NCBI RefSeq assembly: GCF_001427525.1
Contig: NZ_LMGU01000001.1
Location: forward strand, 2,849,760-2,913,759
DNA from: Microbacterium sp. Root61
GTDB lineage: Bacteria; Actinomycetota; Actinomycetes; Actinomycetales; Microbacteriaceae
Direction of reading: 5' to 3'
DNA length: 64,000 nt
Position 1 is the stretch's first letter. Every line of letters starts with the position of its first letter. The translations under genes and the position numbers were made by a program. Below the pieces are notes generated by a model, which was not told where the DNA came from, ran no database searches, and saw nothing but the letters and a program-made list of their open reading frames with translations. Below, piece by piece: positions 17,755 through 25,333 of the stretch.

Positions 17755-18621
17755 ATGCCCTCGCACGACATCATCACCGCCGTCCCCCTCGCCTTCGACG
17801 ACGCCGGTGGCCTGGACCTGGACGGCAGCCGCGCGATCCTCGAGTACGTCGCCGCGTCGGGTGTGCAGGGCGCGCTCGTGCTCGGCACGACGGGCGAATT
17901 CCCCGCCCTGTCGATCGAGGAGCGCAACGCCGTCGCGGCACTCTCGGTCGAGGTCCTCACCGATATCCGGGTGATCGTGCACGTCGGTGCAGCGAGCCGG
18001 TTCGAGGTGTCGCAGCTCATCGCGGGCGCGCGGGCGGCGGGCGCCACCGAGATCGCCGTTCTCACCCCGTACTACCTGCCCGCTCCGACCGAGGAGGTCT
18101 TCGACTTCTTCCGGCAGGTCGCGGCCGAGGCGGAAGGCCTCGATGTCTACGTGTACATGTTCGAGGCGCGCACCGGCATCGCCGTCGATGAAGACCTCAT
18201 CGTGCGCCTCGCCCAGCTTCCCGGCGTGGTCGGCGTGAAGGTCAGCGGAGAGTCGCTGGACCTCATCACGACATTCCGGTCGCGACTTCCGGAGGGCTTC
18301 CGGATCTACACCGGAGCCGATGGAGACTTCGCTCAGGCTGGTGCCGCGGGGGCGGACGGAGTGATCTCCGGTGTCGCGTCCACATTCGCCCGGCCCTTCG
18401 TCGCCATGCGCGAAGCCCTTCTCGGCGGCTCGCCGGATGCCGTCGTCGAACTGCAGGCCGACATCGACGAGGTGGTCGGTGCCGTGGACGGATCGCCCGC
18501 GAGAATGCGCGCCGGCCACCGTCTGGCCGGGCGTCGGGTCGGCGGCAGCCGGATGCCACTGCCCGAACCCGATGCCGACGTGCTCGCGCGGCTGGCGCGG
18601 GCCGTGCCTCGATTCCACTGA
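17755..18621 (+). CDS. DapA/NanA-superfamily aldolase or lyase
   Basis: TIM-barrel Schiff-base enzyme of the dihydrodipicolinate synthase/N-acetylneuraminate lyase superfamily, 288 residues. Visible hallmarks are GTTGE at residues 44-48, Tyr134 with Arg139 (YMFEARTG, in place of the usual YNxPxRTG) and the catalytic Lys162 in VGVKVSGES. The altered YNxP motif argues against a housekeeping DapA and for a catabolic aldolase or dehydratase. The position at the end of the GntR/GH78 locus suggests cleavage of a keto-deoxy sugar acid (inference). The start is the ATG at 17755; the ribosome site (GAAAG) is weak. Confidence 0.85.
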   Translation: MPSHDIITAVPLAFDDAGGLDLDGSRAILEYVAASGVQGALVLGTTGEFPALSIEERNAVAALSVEVLTDIRVIVHVGAASRFEVSQLIAGARAAGATEIAVLTPYYLPAPTEEVFDFFRQVAAEAEGLDVYVYMFEARTGIAVDEDLIVRLAQLPGVVGVKVSGESLDLITTFRSRLPEGFRIYTGADGDFAQAGAAGADGVISGVASTFARPFVAMREALLGGSPDAVVELQADIDEVVGAVDGSPARMRAGHRLAGRRVGGSRMPLPEPDADVLARLARAVPRFH

Positions 18622-18643
18622 CGATCGGCACATCTGATTGCAC

Positions 18644-18685
18644 GAGGATCGCCCTTCCCCACAGGGGGGAGGGCGATCCTCTTTT
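18644..18685 (+). terminator. Rho-independent terminator closing the rhamnoside locus
   Basis: GAGGATCGCCCTTCCCC pairs with GGGGGAGGGCGATCCTC across a 4-base loop (one A-G mismatch in 17) and is followed by TTTT. It is the best intrinsic terminator in the window and separates the rhamnoside locus from the D-arabinan locus. Confidence 0.9.
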
Positions 18686-18700
18686 CCGCGATTCGGGACT

Positions 18701-18712
18701 GAAATCGATTTC
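18701..18712 (+). promoter_or_regulatory. LacI-type operator upstream of the DUF4185 lipoprotein gene
   Basis: Perfect 12-base palindrome GAAATCGATTTC with the central CG typical of LacI-family sites. It lies 50 bases before the DUF4185 gene at 18763. The -10 is less clear than at the sister sites: CATGAT (18714-18719) with TTCGGG (18692-18697) at spacer 16, or TATGGT at 18733-18738. A further inverted repeat ATGATG-CTTC-CATCAT follows directly. Confidence 0.8.
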
Positions 18713-18762
18713 GCATGATGCTTCCATCATCGTATGGTGTGGGGAACAGATCGAGGAGGATC

Positions 18763-19929
18763 ATGTTCCGCGCACGCACCCCGTCATCCCGTCGACTCCG
18801 GGTGGCCGCGGCCGGCTCGATCCTCGCCATCGCCGCCGTCCTCGGCGGCTGTTCGGGAGGTGCTGCCGTGACCGTGGATCCGAATCAAGACAAGCCGTTC
18901 GTCCTCACCGGGGTCTCCGGGCTGAAGGAGATCGCCCAGCTCACCGGGCCGGGGGCGATCAATGACACCGAGACCGCGGCCGTCGCGGGCACCGACCTCG
19001 GCTCGATGGTGAACGTCGGCGACCGCACCTACTTCATCTTCGGCGACACCTTCGGGGAGCGAGATCCCGAATCGATCGGCGGCCAGGGCGGAAACTGGCG
19101 CTCCAACGTATCGGCCTGGACGACCGACTCCGACCCCTCCGACGGGATCACATTCGACGGCTGGGCGCCCTCCGACGACCTCGGCTGGGCCATGCCGATG
19201 GTCGAGGGCGAGCACGACGCCAACGACGGGACCGGTGAGGTGACCAAGATCCCGACATACGGCTTCGCGGTCGGCGAGACCCTCTACATCCAGTACATGT
19301 CCGTGAAGTTCTGGGGCGAAGCGGGCGCGTGGGACGCGAACTACGCCGGTCTGGCGAAGTCCACCGACCAGGGCGAGACGTGGACGCCGTTGGAGAGCCC
19401 GCGGTGGCCGGGGGACTCGAACTTCATCCAGGTCGCCGTCGCCGAGGTGCAGGATGCGGGTGCCCCGTACCTCTACTTCTGGTCCATCCCCTCGGGCCGC
19501 TTCGGCAACGTGGAGCTCATGCGGGTGCCCGCGACGGTGGAAGCGGTGGAGGACGCCGACGCCTACAGCTACTTCGCCGGCGTCGGCGCGGACGGCGCAC
19601 CCGAGTGGAGTGCCGAGATGACGGATGCCGCCACCGTGCTGGAGGGCACGATCGGAGAGCTCTCCGTGATGTGGTCCACCTACCTGGATCGGTGGATCAT
19701 GACGTATTCCGACGCCGGGAACGCCTACATCCGTGAGGGCATCACCCCGTGGGGCCCGTGGGGCGACCCGATCGAGGTGGCCGGCGCATCCGAGTATCCC
19801 GGGCTGTATTCGCCCTATCTGAACCCCCGCTATGTTGCAGATGGAGGAAGGAAGATCTACTTCACCATGTCGCTGTGGGGTCCGTACAACGTCTTCTGGT
19901 TCTCGGTCGACCTCGAGAAGGCGCCGTGA
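18763..19929 (+). CDS. DUF4185 (GH183-type) lipoprotein, probable endo-D-arabinanase, subtype 1
   Basis: 388 residues. A lipoprotein signal (LGGC, Cys30) anchors it outside the cell. The rest is a DUF4185 beta-propeller-like domain: YFIFGDTFGE, GGNWRSNV, TKIPTYGFAVG, YIQYMSVKFWG, SDQGETWTPLES-like repeats, GELSVMWSTYLDRW, YPGLYSPYL and FTMSLWGPYNVFWF. DUF4185 members were shown to be endo-D-arabinanases (GH183) acting on mycobacterial arabinan (family knowledge). The start ATG at 18763 follows GAGGAGG. It carries its own operator and promoter and sits upstream of the oligosaccharide importer. It is the sister of the 29378 product. Confidence 0.88.
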   Translation: MFRARTPSSRRLRVAAAGSILAIAAVLGGCSGGAAVTVDPNQDKPFVLTGVSGLKEIAQLTGPGAINDTETAAVAGTDLGSMVNVGDRTYFIFGDTFGERDPESIGGQGGNWRSNVSAWTTDSDPSDGITFDGWAPSDDLGWAMPMVEGEHDANDGTGEVTKIPTYGFAVGETLYIQYMSVKFWGEAGAWDANYAGLAKSTDQGETWTPLESPRWPGDSNFIQVAVAEVQDAGAPYLYFWSIPSGRFGNVELMRVPATVEAVEDADAYSYFAGVGADGAPEWSAEMTDAATVLEGTIGELSVMWSTYLDRWIMTYSDAGNAYIREGITPWGPWGDPIEVAGASEYPGLYSPYLNPRYVADGGRKIYFTMSLWGPYNVFWFSVDLEKAP

Positions 19930-20087
19930 CCACCCTCGATCACCTTGTCGTTGTGAAATCGATACAAATCGACGCGCCCGTCAGTCCGCACCGATCGCCG
20001 CGGAATTCCGGGCTTCCTCGGGCATCTGGTCGGAGCCTGCGCGACGGGAGCGTCGCTGCGCCCGCCTCAGGCGCCGCGGTGAACGCG
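19930..20087 (+). other. First half of the 315-base gap before the importer: an operator half-site only
   Basis: Between the DUF4185 stop and the promoter at 20088 I see no gene. One feature is notable: GAAATCGAT followed by ACA at 19955-19966, which matches nine bases of the locus operator and then departs from it. It may be an auxiliary weak LacI site about 140 bases upstream of the main operator, or chance. Confidence 0.4.
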
Positions 20088-20116
20088 TTGCGTATGAAAT
20101 CGATTTCGCCTAGTCT
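20088..20116 (+). promoter_or_regulatory. Importer promoter with the LacI operator filling the spacer
   Basis: -35 TTGCGT (20088-20093) and -10 TAGTCT (20111-20116) are 17 bases apart. The spacer contains the perfect operator GAAATCGATTTC at 20096-20107. The same arrangement occurs at 33424 and 37233. Transcription would start near 20123, leaving a leader of about 120 bases before the importer gene. Confidence 0.85.
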
Positions 20117-20206
20117 GACCCTGACGAGATCGAGGGCGATCCGCAGGTTTCCTGCGAGTGCCGGCGGCTCAGCATCGAATACCGGTCGCATGACCAGCAC
20201 ACAGTG

Positions 20207-20226
20207 ACGACTCATCGCAGAGTCGT
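20207..20226 (+). other. Hairpin in the importer mRNA leader
   Basis: ACGACTC (20207-20213) and GAGTCGT (20220-20226) form a perfect 7-bp stem with a 6-base loop, ending about 6 bases before the ribosome site GAGGAGG of the binding-protein gene. It could protect the mRNA or modulate translation; no riboswitch class was recognised. Confidence 0.4.
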
Positions 20227-20244
20227 GTTCCTGAGGAGGAGCTC

Positions 20245-21597
20245 ATGAAGAGGACTACTTCACGCGGACGGCGCATCGCCGTCGCAGTGATCGGATTGGC
20301 CAGCGTCGGTGCCATGGTCGCCGCCTGCGGCGCGAGCCCGGACACGTCCGAGTCGGGGGGTGCGACGACCATCCAGTTCTGGCACCGCACCTTCACGCCG
20401 GTCGAGAACGAGTGGTACGCCAACATCGTCAAGGAGTTCAACGCGTCGCAGGACGAGATCAAGGTCGTCGACACCGAGGTTCCCGGCGACGCGTGGGACC
20501 AGAAGATGAAGGCGGCTCAGGCCGCCGGCAAGGCCCCCGACGTCTACACGCACGCCGGCTCGATCCAGGACGGCGTGAACGCCGGCCAGCTCCACGAGCT
20601 CAACGGCATCGTGCCCGAGGATGCGCTCGCCGAGATCATCGATGCCGCCAAGCCCGTCTCCGAGATCGGTGGCAAGTACTACGCCTACCCGCTGCTGCTC
20701 GAGCCCCAGGCCGTGCTGTTCTGGAACAAGGACATGCTCTCCGCGGCAGGCCTCGACCCCGAGGTCGGTCCCGAGACGTGGGATGACCTGCTCGCCGCCT
20801 GCGCCAAGATCCAGCCGACCCTCACCGACGGCCAGTACTGCATCTCGCCGGCCTCTGACGCCGTCACCTTCGCGTGGTCGACGGTCGGTCAGCAGTTCAA
20901 CTTCGCCGATCACCTCGCGCTGACGTCCGACTGGACCGCACCCGACATCGACAACGCCGGCTACCGCGGCCTGATGGAGTCCTACAAGTCGCTGTGGGAC
21001 GGCGGCTACATGCCCAAGCAGGCGCTCGCCGCCTACGTCGAGGGCAAGGACTTCGGCCAGGAGAAGGTCGCCTTCAAGGTGTCCGGCTCGTGGATGATGT
21101 CCGAGATCGGCTCCGACTACCCCGACCTTCTGATGAAGACCGGCATCGGCACCTTCCCGAACTCCGCAGACGCCGACGGCCGCACCGCGACGACGCTCGG
21201 CAACTTCAAGTGGGTTGTCGACGCGAAGACCAAGAACGCCGAAGCCGCCGGAAAGTTCCTCTCCTGGGCGATCGCGGGCGACCCCGACAACCTGGTGCCC
21301 TTCTTCGTGAACACGCAGTTCACCAAGGTCTCCGTGCGCCAGTCCGTGCAGGACGCCGTCGCGGATGACGCGGCCGCCGCCGACGCACCGTGGTCCAGCA
21401 TCATCACCACGCAGATCGCTCCGACGGCGATCCCCGAGCCCACCTACCCGTGGGACGTCTCGCTGGCCGTCGGCACCGCGATGGAGTCGGTGATGAAGGG
21501 CGCAGCATCCACGGATGATGCCATCAGCACCGCCGAGCAGGCGATTCAGGTGGTCATCGACCGCGACGGTCTTCCCGCCAAGGCGCCGAAGAACTAG
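20245..21597 (+). CDS. Sugar ABC importer substrate-binding lipoprotein (D-arabinan locus)
   Basis: Family 1 extracellular binding protein of 450 residues with lipobox VAAC (Cys28). Motifs include TIQFWHRTF at the mature N-terminus, WDQKMKAAQAAGKAPDVYTHAG and YYAYPLLLEPQAVLFWNKDML, as in CUT1 oligosaccharide binders. The ATG at 20245 follows GAGGAGGAG. It heads an operon with two permeases and has its own operator-controlled promoter. The ligand is inferred to be D-arabino-oligosaccharides from the surrounding GH183/GH172/GH116 genes; the sequence alone does not show this. Confidence 0.93.
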   Translation: MKRTTSRGRRIAVAVIGLASVGAMVAACGASPDTSESGGATTIQFWHRTFTPVENEWYANIVKEFNASQDEIKVVDTEVPGDAWDQKMKAAQAAGKAPDVYTHAGSIQDGVNAGQLHELNGIVPEDALAEIIDAAKPVSEIGGKYYAYPLLLEPQAVLFWNKDMLSAAGLDPEVGPETWDDLLAACAKIQPTLTDGQYCISPASDAVTFAWSTVGQQFNFADHLALTSDWTAPDIDNAGYRGLMESYKSLWDGGYMPKQALAAYVEGKDFGQEKVAFKVSGSWMMSEIGSDYPDLLMKTGIGTFPNSADADGRTATTLGNFKWVVDAKTKNAEAAGKFLSWAIAGDPDNLVPFFVNTQFTKVSVRQSVQDAVADDAAAADAPWSSIITTQIAPTAIPEPTYPWDVSLAVGTAMESVMKGAASTDDAISTAEQAIQVVIDRDGLPAKAPKN

Positions 21598-21607
21598 TGC
21601 TCGATTC

Positions 21608-21638
21608 GTTCGGGGGCTGGCTGGTCCAGCCCCCGAAC
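21608..21638 (+). other. Perfect 13-bp hairpin after the second binding-protein gene
   Basis: GTTCGGGGGCTGG (21608-21620) is perfectly complementary to CCAGCCCCCGAAC (21626-21638) with a 5-base loop, 10 bases after the stop. There is no T-run. It sits between a binding-protein gene and its permease genes, the usual place for a structure that makes the binding protein more abundant than the permeases. Confidence 0.65.
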
Positions 21639-21665
21639 GTCCGGAACGGATGACGGGACAGGCAG

Positions 21666-22619
21666 TTGACGGTACAGATGGTGGGCGAGCCTCGAGCTCT
21701 GCTCGACGGTGAGATCAAGAAGGCGCAGCGTCAGCGCCGCAACAAGTACAAGTACCGTGACGACAAGGTCGCCTACTGGTTCCTGCTGCCGGTCTTGGTG
21801 CTGCTCGGCATCTTCGTGATCTGGCCCGCGATCTACGCGGTGTTCCTGTCGTTCCAGGACTGGAGCTTCTACAAGGATCCGGTCTTCGTCGGATGGAACA
21901 ACTACGCCAATGTGCTGAAGGATCCGCTGTTCTGGCGGGCCATCGGCCGCGGGTTCGTGTTCGTCTTCCTGACCGTGCCGCCGATGCTCATCCTCGCGTT
22001 CTTCTTCGCGAGCCTCGTCGTCAGCGTCTCGCGCCGCTTCGCGAGCACGCTCAAGGTCAGCATCTACATCCCGACGATCATCTCCGGTGTCATCACGTCG
22101 ATCATCTTCATCCTCATCTACGACTACTCCGGCGGCCTGCTGAACTGGGCGCTGGCGCCGTTCGGCGTCGAGCCCATCGCCTGGCTCGGCGATCCCGCGT
22201 GGGCGCTCGTCGCCATCGCCGTGCCGGCGATCTGGCTCGGCATGGGGCTCACCTCGCTCATCATGGTGGCCGCAATGGTCGACATCCCCACCGAGTACTA
22301 CGAGGCGGCGGCCATGGAAGGCGCCAACTGGTGGCAGAAGACCTTCTTCATCACGCTGCCCCAGATGAAGAACATCCTGCTGTACCTGCTGATCACCGGC
22401 TTCGTCGCCGCGATCCAGCAGTTCGAGCTTCCGTTGGTCATGACCCAGGGCGGGCCGCTGGATTCCACGACCCTGCCGAACCTGTTCATCTTCAATCACT
22501 TCCGCAACGACATCAACGTCGGGTACTCGATCGCGGCGGCGCTCCTGCTGTTCGTCGTCCTCGGCTCGATCTCCGCGCTGATCTTCAAATTCGTCAACTC
22601 CGAGAGGCTGGTGGACTGA
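21666..22619 (+). CDS. Sugar ABC importer permease 1 (D-arabinan locus)
   Basis: CUT1 permease (MalF/UgpA type), 317 residues with six membrane segments and the EAA loop PTEYYEAAAMEGANWWQKTFFITLPQM. The basic N-terminus (KKAQRQRRNKYKYRDDK) precedes TMS1. The start is uncertain: TTG at 21666, or ATG at 21678 (MVGEPRALL); neither has a strong ribosome site (GGGACAGG upstream). It forms a complex with the 22619 product and needs an ATPase from another locus. Confidence 0.92.
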   Translation: MTVQMVGEPRALLDGEIKKAQRQRRNKYKYRDDKVAYWFLLPVLVLLGIFVIWPAIYAVFLSFQDWSFYKDPVFVGWNNYANVLKDPLFWRAIGRGFVFVFLTVPPMLILAFFFASLVVSVSRRFASTLKVSIYIPTIISGVITSIIFILIYDYSGGLLNWALAPFGVEPIAWLGDPAWALVAIAVPAIWLGMGLTSLIMVAAMVDIPTEYYEAAAMEGANWWQKTFFITLPQMKNILLYLLITGFVAAIQQFELPLVMTQGGPLDSTTLPNLFIFNHFRNDINVGYSIAAALLLFVVLGSISALIFKFVNSERLVD

Positions 22620-23485
22620 TGGCCCGGGCCCAGGAGTTCGAAACCGCACGACGCGCGCAGCACGACCTGAAGTGGTGGCTGTACGGGATCGGCAAGGTCG
22701 TCGTCGGCATCGTCTTCCTGCTCGCGGCGCTGTTCCCGCTGGCGTGGATGGTCATCGCCGGCTTCAAGGCGAAGACCGAGGTCATCTCGACGCCGTTCCA
22801 GTTCTTCCCCGACGTGTGGCTGTGGCAGAACTACGTCCAGATCCTCGCGGATCCGGCGTTCCTCACGACGTTCGCATGGACGCTGCTCGGGGCCGTCCTG
22901 TTCACCCTGATCGCGCTGACGGTGAACTCGCTCGCGGCCTATGCCTTCGCGCGACTGGAGTTCCGGTTCAAGCGCACGCTGTGGGTCATCGTCATCACGA
23001 CCCTGTTCATCCCCGGCATGACGATCCTGCTCACGAGCTTCATCGTCGTCACGCGCCTCGAGATGCTCGACACCCTCGCCGTCCTGGTGATCCCCGGTGC
23101 CGCCAGCGCCGGCATGGTGTTCTTCATCCGGCAGTTCTACCTGAGCATCCCGGCCTCCCTCGAGGAGGCGGCCATGCTGGACGGCTGCAACCGGCTCTCC
23201 ATCTTCTGGCGCCTGTTCGTGCCGCTGTCCAAGCCTCCGTTCGTCGTGATGGGCATCACCGCGTTCCTGGCGTACTGGAACTCCTACGTGTGGCCGATCC
23301 TGACGATCACGAGCCCGGAGAGGTACGTCGTCCAGCAGTATCTGGCGACCTTCCGCTCCGAGCGCAGCACGGAGCTGGGTCTGCTGATGGCCGGATCGGT
23401 GCTCGCGGCAGCACCGGTGGTCATCATCTTCCTCATCTTCCAGCGCCAGATCATCGGCAACATCAAGATGGCGGGCCTCAAGTAG
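22619..23485 (+). CDS. Sugar ABC importer permease 2 (D-arabinan locus)
   Basis: CUT1 permease (MalG type), 288 residues with six hydrophobic segments and the EAA loop PASLEEAAMLDGCNRLSIFWRLFVPL. The ATG at 22619 overlaps the TGA of permease 1 (TGATG). No nucleotide-binding subunit follows; the next genes encode an unrelated exporter pair with their own promoter. Confidence 0.93.
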   Translation: MARAQEFETARRAQHDLKWWLYGIGKVVVGIVFLLAALFPLAWMVIAGFKAKTEVISTPFQFFPDVWLWQNYVQILADPAFLTTFAWTLLGAVLFTLIALTVNSLAAYAFARLEFRFKRTLWVIVITTLFIPGMTILLTSFIVVTRLEMLDTLAVLVIPGAASAGMVFFIRQFYLSIPASLEEAAMLDGCNRLSIFWRLFVPLSKPPFVVMGITAFLAYWNSYVWPILTITSPERYVVQQYLATFRSERSTELGLLMAGSVLAAAPVVIIFLIFQRQIIGNIKMAGLK

Positions 23486-23503
23486 CGATCCGGTAACGGC
23501 GCC

Positions 23504-23533
23504 TTGAAATCGAATTCACGAGCCCCCTATCCT
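23504..23533 (+). promoter_or_regulatory. Exporter promoter with a LacI operator variant over the -35
   Basis: -35 TTGAAA (23504-23509) and -10 TATCCT (23528-23533) with an 18-base spacer. The operator variant GAAATCGAATTC (23506-23517; one base differs from the perfect palindrome) overlaps the -35 and the spacer. This puts the ABC exporter pair under the same LacI repressor as the glycosidases. Confidence 0.7.
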
Positions 23534-23593
23534 GGAAGGCTTGTCTCCCGATCCGTGGTGTCAGGCATATCTGACACCTCGTGAGGAGCCCCG

Positions 23594-25333
23594 ATGCGTC
23601 GCAGCATCCCCGAGCCGTACGTCGAGCCGCCGCGCGGCGTGACGCCGATCGGATTCCTGGTGTGGGTCACTGCACGGCAGTGGACCACCGTGCTGCAGGG
23701 CGTCGTCTGCGACATCATCTGGCTGCTCGGTCTGGCGCTCACGCCGTGGGCGATCGGGCGCGCGATCGACGAAGGTCTGGTCGCCGGTGACTACGGCGCG
23801 TTCATGCTCTGGCTCGCCGTGGTGGTGTGGCTGCAGCTGCAGCACTCGCTCATCCAGGGTCTGCGTGACCGTGCCGGCTCCATCAACTACGTGCGCGGCA
23901 TGTCCCGGGTGGACCAGGTCGTCACCCGCACCTCGGCGCGCGTCACCATCGCTGCCGACCGCACGCTGCACCCCGGTGCCGTGGTGACGATGGTCGCCGA
24001 GTCGTGGAGCATCCCGTTCGTCACGATCAACGTCGGTTCGATCACGTCGGCGACCGTCGCCTTCATCACGGTCGCCGTCCTGCTGCTGCGCGACTCCGTC
24101 CTGCTGGGCACGCTCGTGCTCGTGGGGGTTCCGCTCTTCTCGGCGATCTCGTTCCTGCTGGTGCGCTCGCTCAACGCGCGGGGCGAGGCGGCGTGGGAGG
24201 CGCGCGAAGCCATGAACGTCGTGGCCATGGACAGTGTGAAGGGTCTGCGCGTGCTGCGCGGCATCGGCGGGGAGGAGCGCTTCCTCCGTCGTTTCCAGCA
24301 GCGCTCGGGTGAACTGCGCATCGCCGGGGTGCGCCTTGCCTGGCCCCGCGCGGCGGCCGAGGCGTTGAACCTGCTGATCGCCGGGACCTTCGTCGCGGTG
24401 TTGACCTGGATCGGCGGAGTGCTCGTCGCCGAGGGGCAGCTGCAGGTCGGAGCCCTGGTCGCGTTCTACGGCTACGCCGGCTTCCTGGTACTGCCGGTCG
24501 CGCTCATCAACCAGGCGATGACCGTCGTGGTCGAGGCGCGCGTTGCGGCTCGGCGCATCGTCGCCCTGTTCGGCGTCGAGCCGCTCTGGCCGGACACCCC
24601 GGCATCCGCCGCCGGAGATATGGACGACACGGATGCCGCGGCATCCGTGCTCCTGAAGGATGAGCGCACCGGACTCCGCGTCCACGCAGGAGAGCTTCGC
24701 GGCGTCGTGACCGCGGACTCCCCCGAGGCGCGGGATCTCGTCGACCGGGTGAGTCGCCTCGCGCCAGACGATCCGGCGAATGTGGTGCGCCTCGGCGGCC
24801 GCCGCCTCGACGCCCTCCCGATCCGCGACGTGCGCGCACGGGTCGCCGTCTCCGACCCGGTTCCCTTCCTCTTCAGCGGCACGCTGCGCGAGGTGCTCGA
24901 CCCGTGGGGTCGCCACGACGACGCCGAGATCCTGCGGGCGGTCGCCGCGGTCGACGCCACCGACATCGTCGATTCGGTCGACGGCGGCCTCGATGTGCTC
25001 GTCGGTGAGCGAGGCGTGGAGTTCTCCGGTGGTCAGCGCCAGCGGCTCGGCATCGCCCGGGCGCTGCTGCGCGAACCCGAGGTACTCGTCATGCTGGATC
25101 CGACCTCGTCGGTGGACGCTCCCACGGAGGAGCGGATGGCGGCCGGCATCCGCCGGCACCGCGCCGGCGCGACCACCGTCATCGTCAGCGCGAGCCCGCT
25201 CGTGCTGGCCAACACCGACAACGTCGCCTTCCTCGTCGACGGCGTCGTGGCGGACGAGGGTCCGCACGAGGAGCTCCTGGAGACGAATCCGATCTACCGG
25301 TCCAACGTTCTGCGCGCGGAGGGACTGCGATGA
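23594..25333 (+). CDS. ABC exporter half-transporter with a non-functional ATP site
   Basis: Membrane domain (about residues 20-320) fused to a nucleotide-binding domain, 579 residues, type IV exporter fold. The ATP-binding half is degenerate: the Walker A position (about 370-382) reads GVVTADSPEARDL and lacks GxxGxGK(S/T), the catalytic Glu after Walker B is Pro (LVMLDPTSSVD, about 501), and the switch His is Ser (VIVSASPLV). The signature motif is perfect (EFSGGQRQRLGIARAL, about 476). It can therefore complete only the ATP site of its partner at 25330, whose start overlaps its stop. Substrate unknown. Confidence 0.9.
   Translation: MRRSIPEPYVEPPRGVTPIGFLVWVTARQWTTVLQGVVCDIIWLLGLALTPWAIGRAIDEGLVAGDYGAFMLWLAVVVWLQLQHSLIQGLRDRAGSINYVRGMSRVDQVVTRTSARVTIAADRTLHPGAVVTMVAESWSIPFVTINVGSITSATVAFITVAVLLLRDSVLLGTLVLVGVPLFSAISFLLVRSLNARGEAAWEAREAMNVVAMDSVKGLRVLRGIGGEERFLRRFQQRSGELRIAGVRLAWPRAAAEALNLLIAGTFVAVLTWIGGVLVAEGQLQVGALVAFYGYAGFLVLPVALINQAMTVVVEARVAARRIVALFGVEPLWPDTPASAAGDMDDTDAAASVLLKDERTGLRVHAGELRGVVTADSPEARDLVDRVSRLAPDDPANVVRLGGRRLDALPIRDVRARVAVSDPVPFLFSGTLREVLDPWGRHDDAEILRAVAAVDATDIVDSVDGGLDVLVGERGVEFSGGQRQRLGIARALLREPEVLVMLDPTSSVDAPTEERMAAGIRRHRAGATTVIVSASPLVLANTDNVAFLVDGVVADEGPHEELLETNPIYRSNVLRAEGLR

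Noticed and set aside
19955..19966. GAAATCGATACA, resembling the locus operator
   Set aside because: Only the first nine bases match and symmetry is lost; kept as a possible weak auxiliary site within the gap entry but not counted in the regulon.
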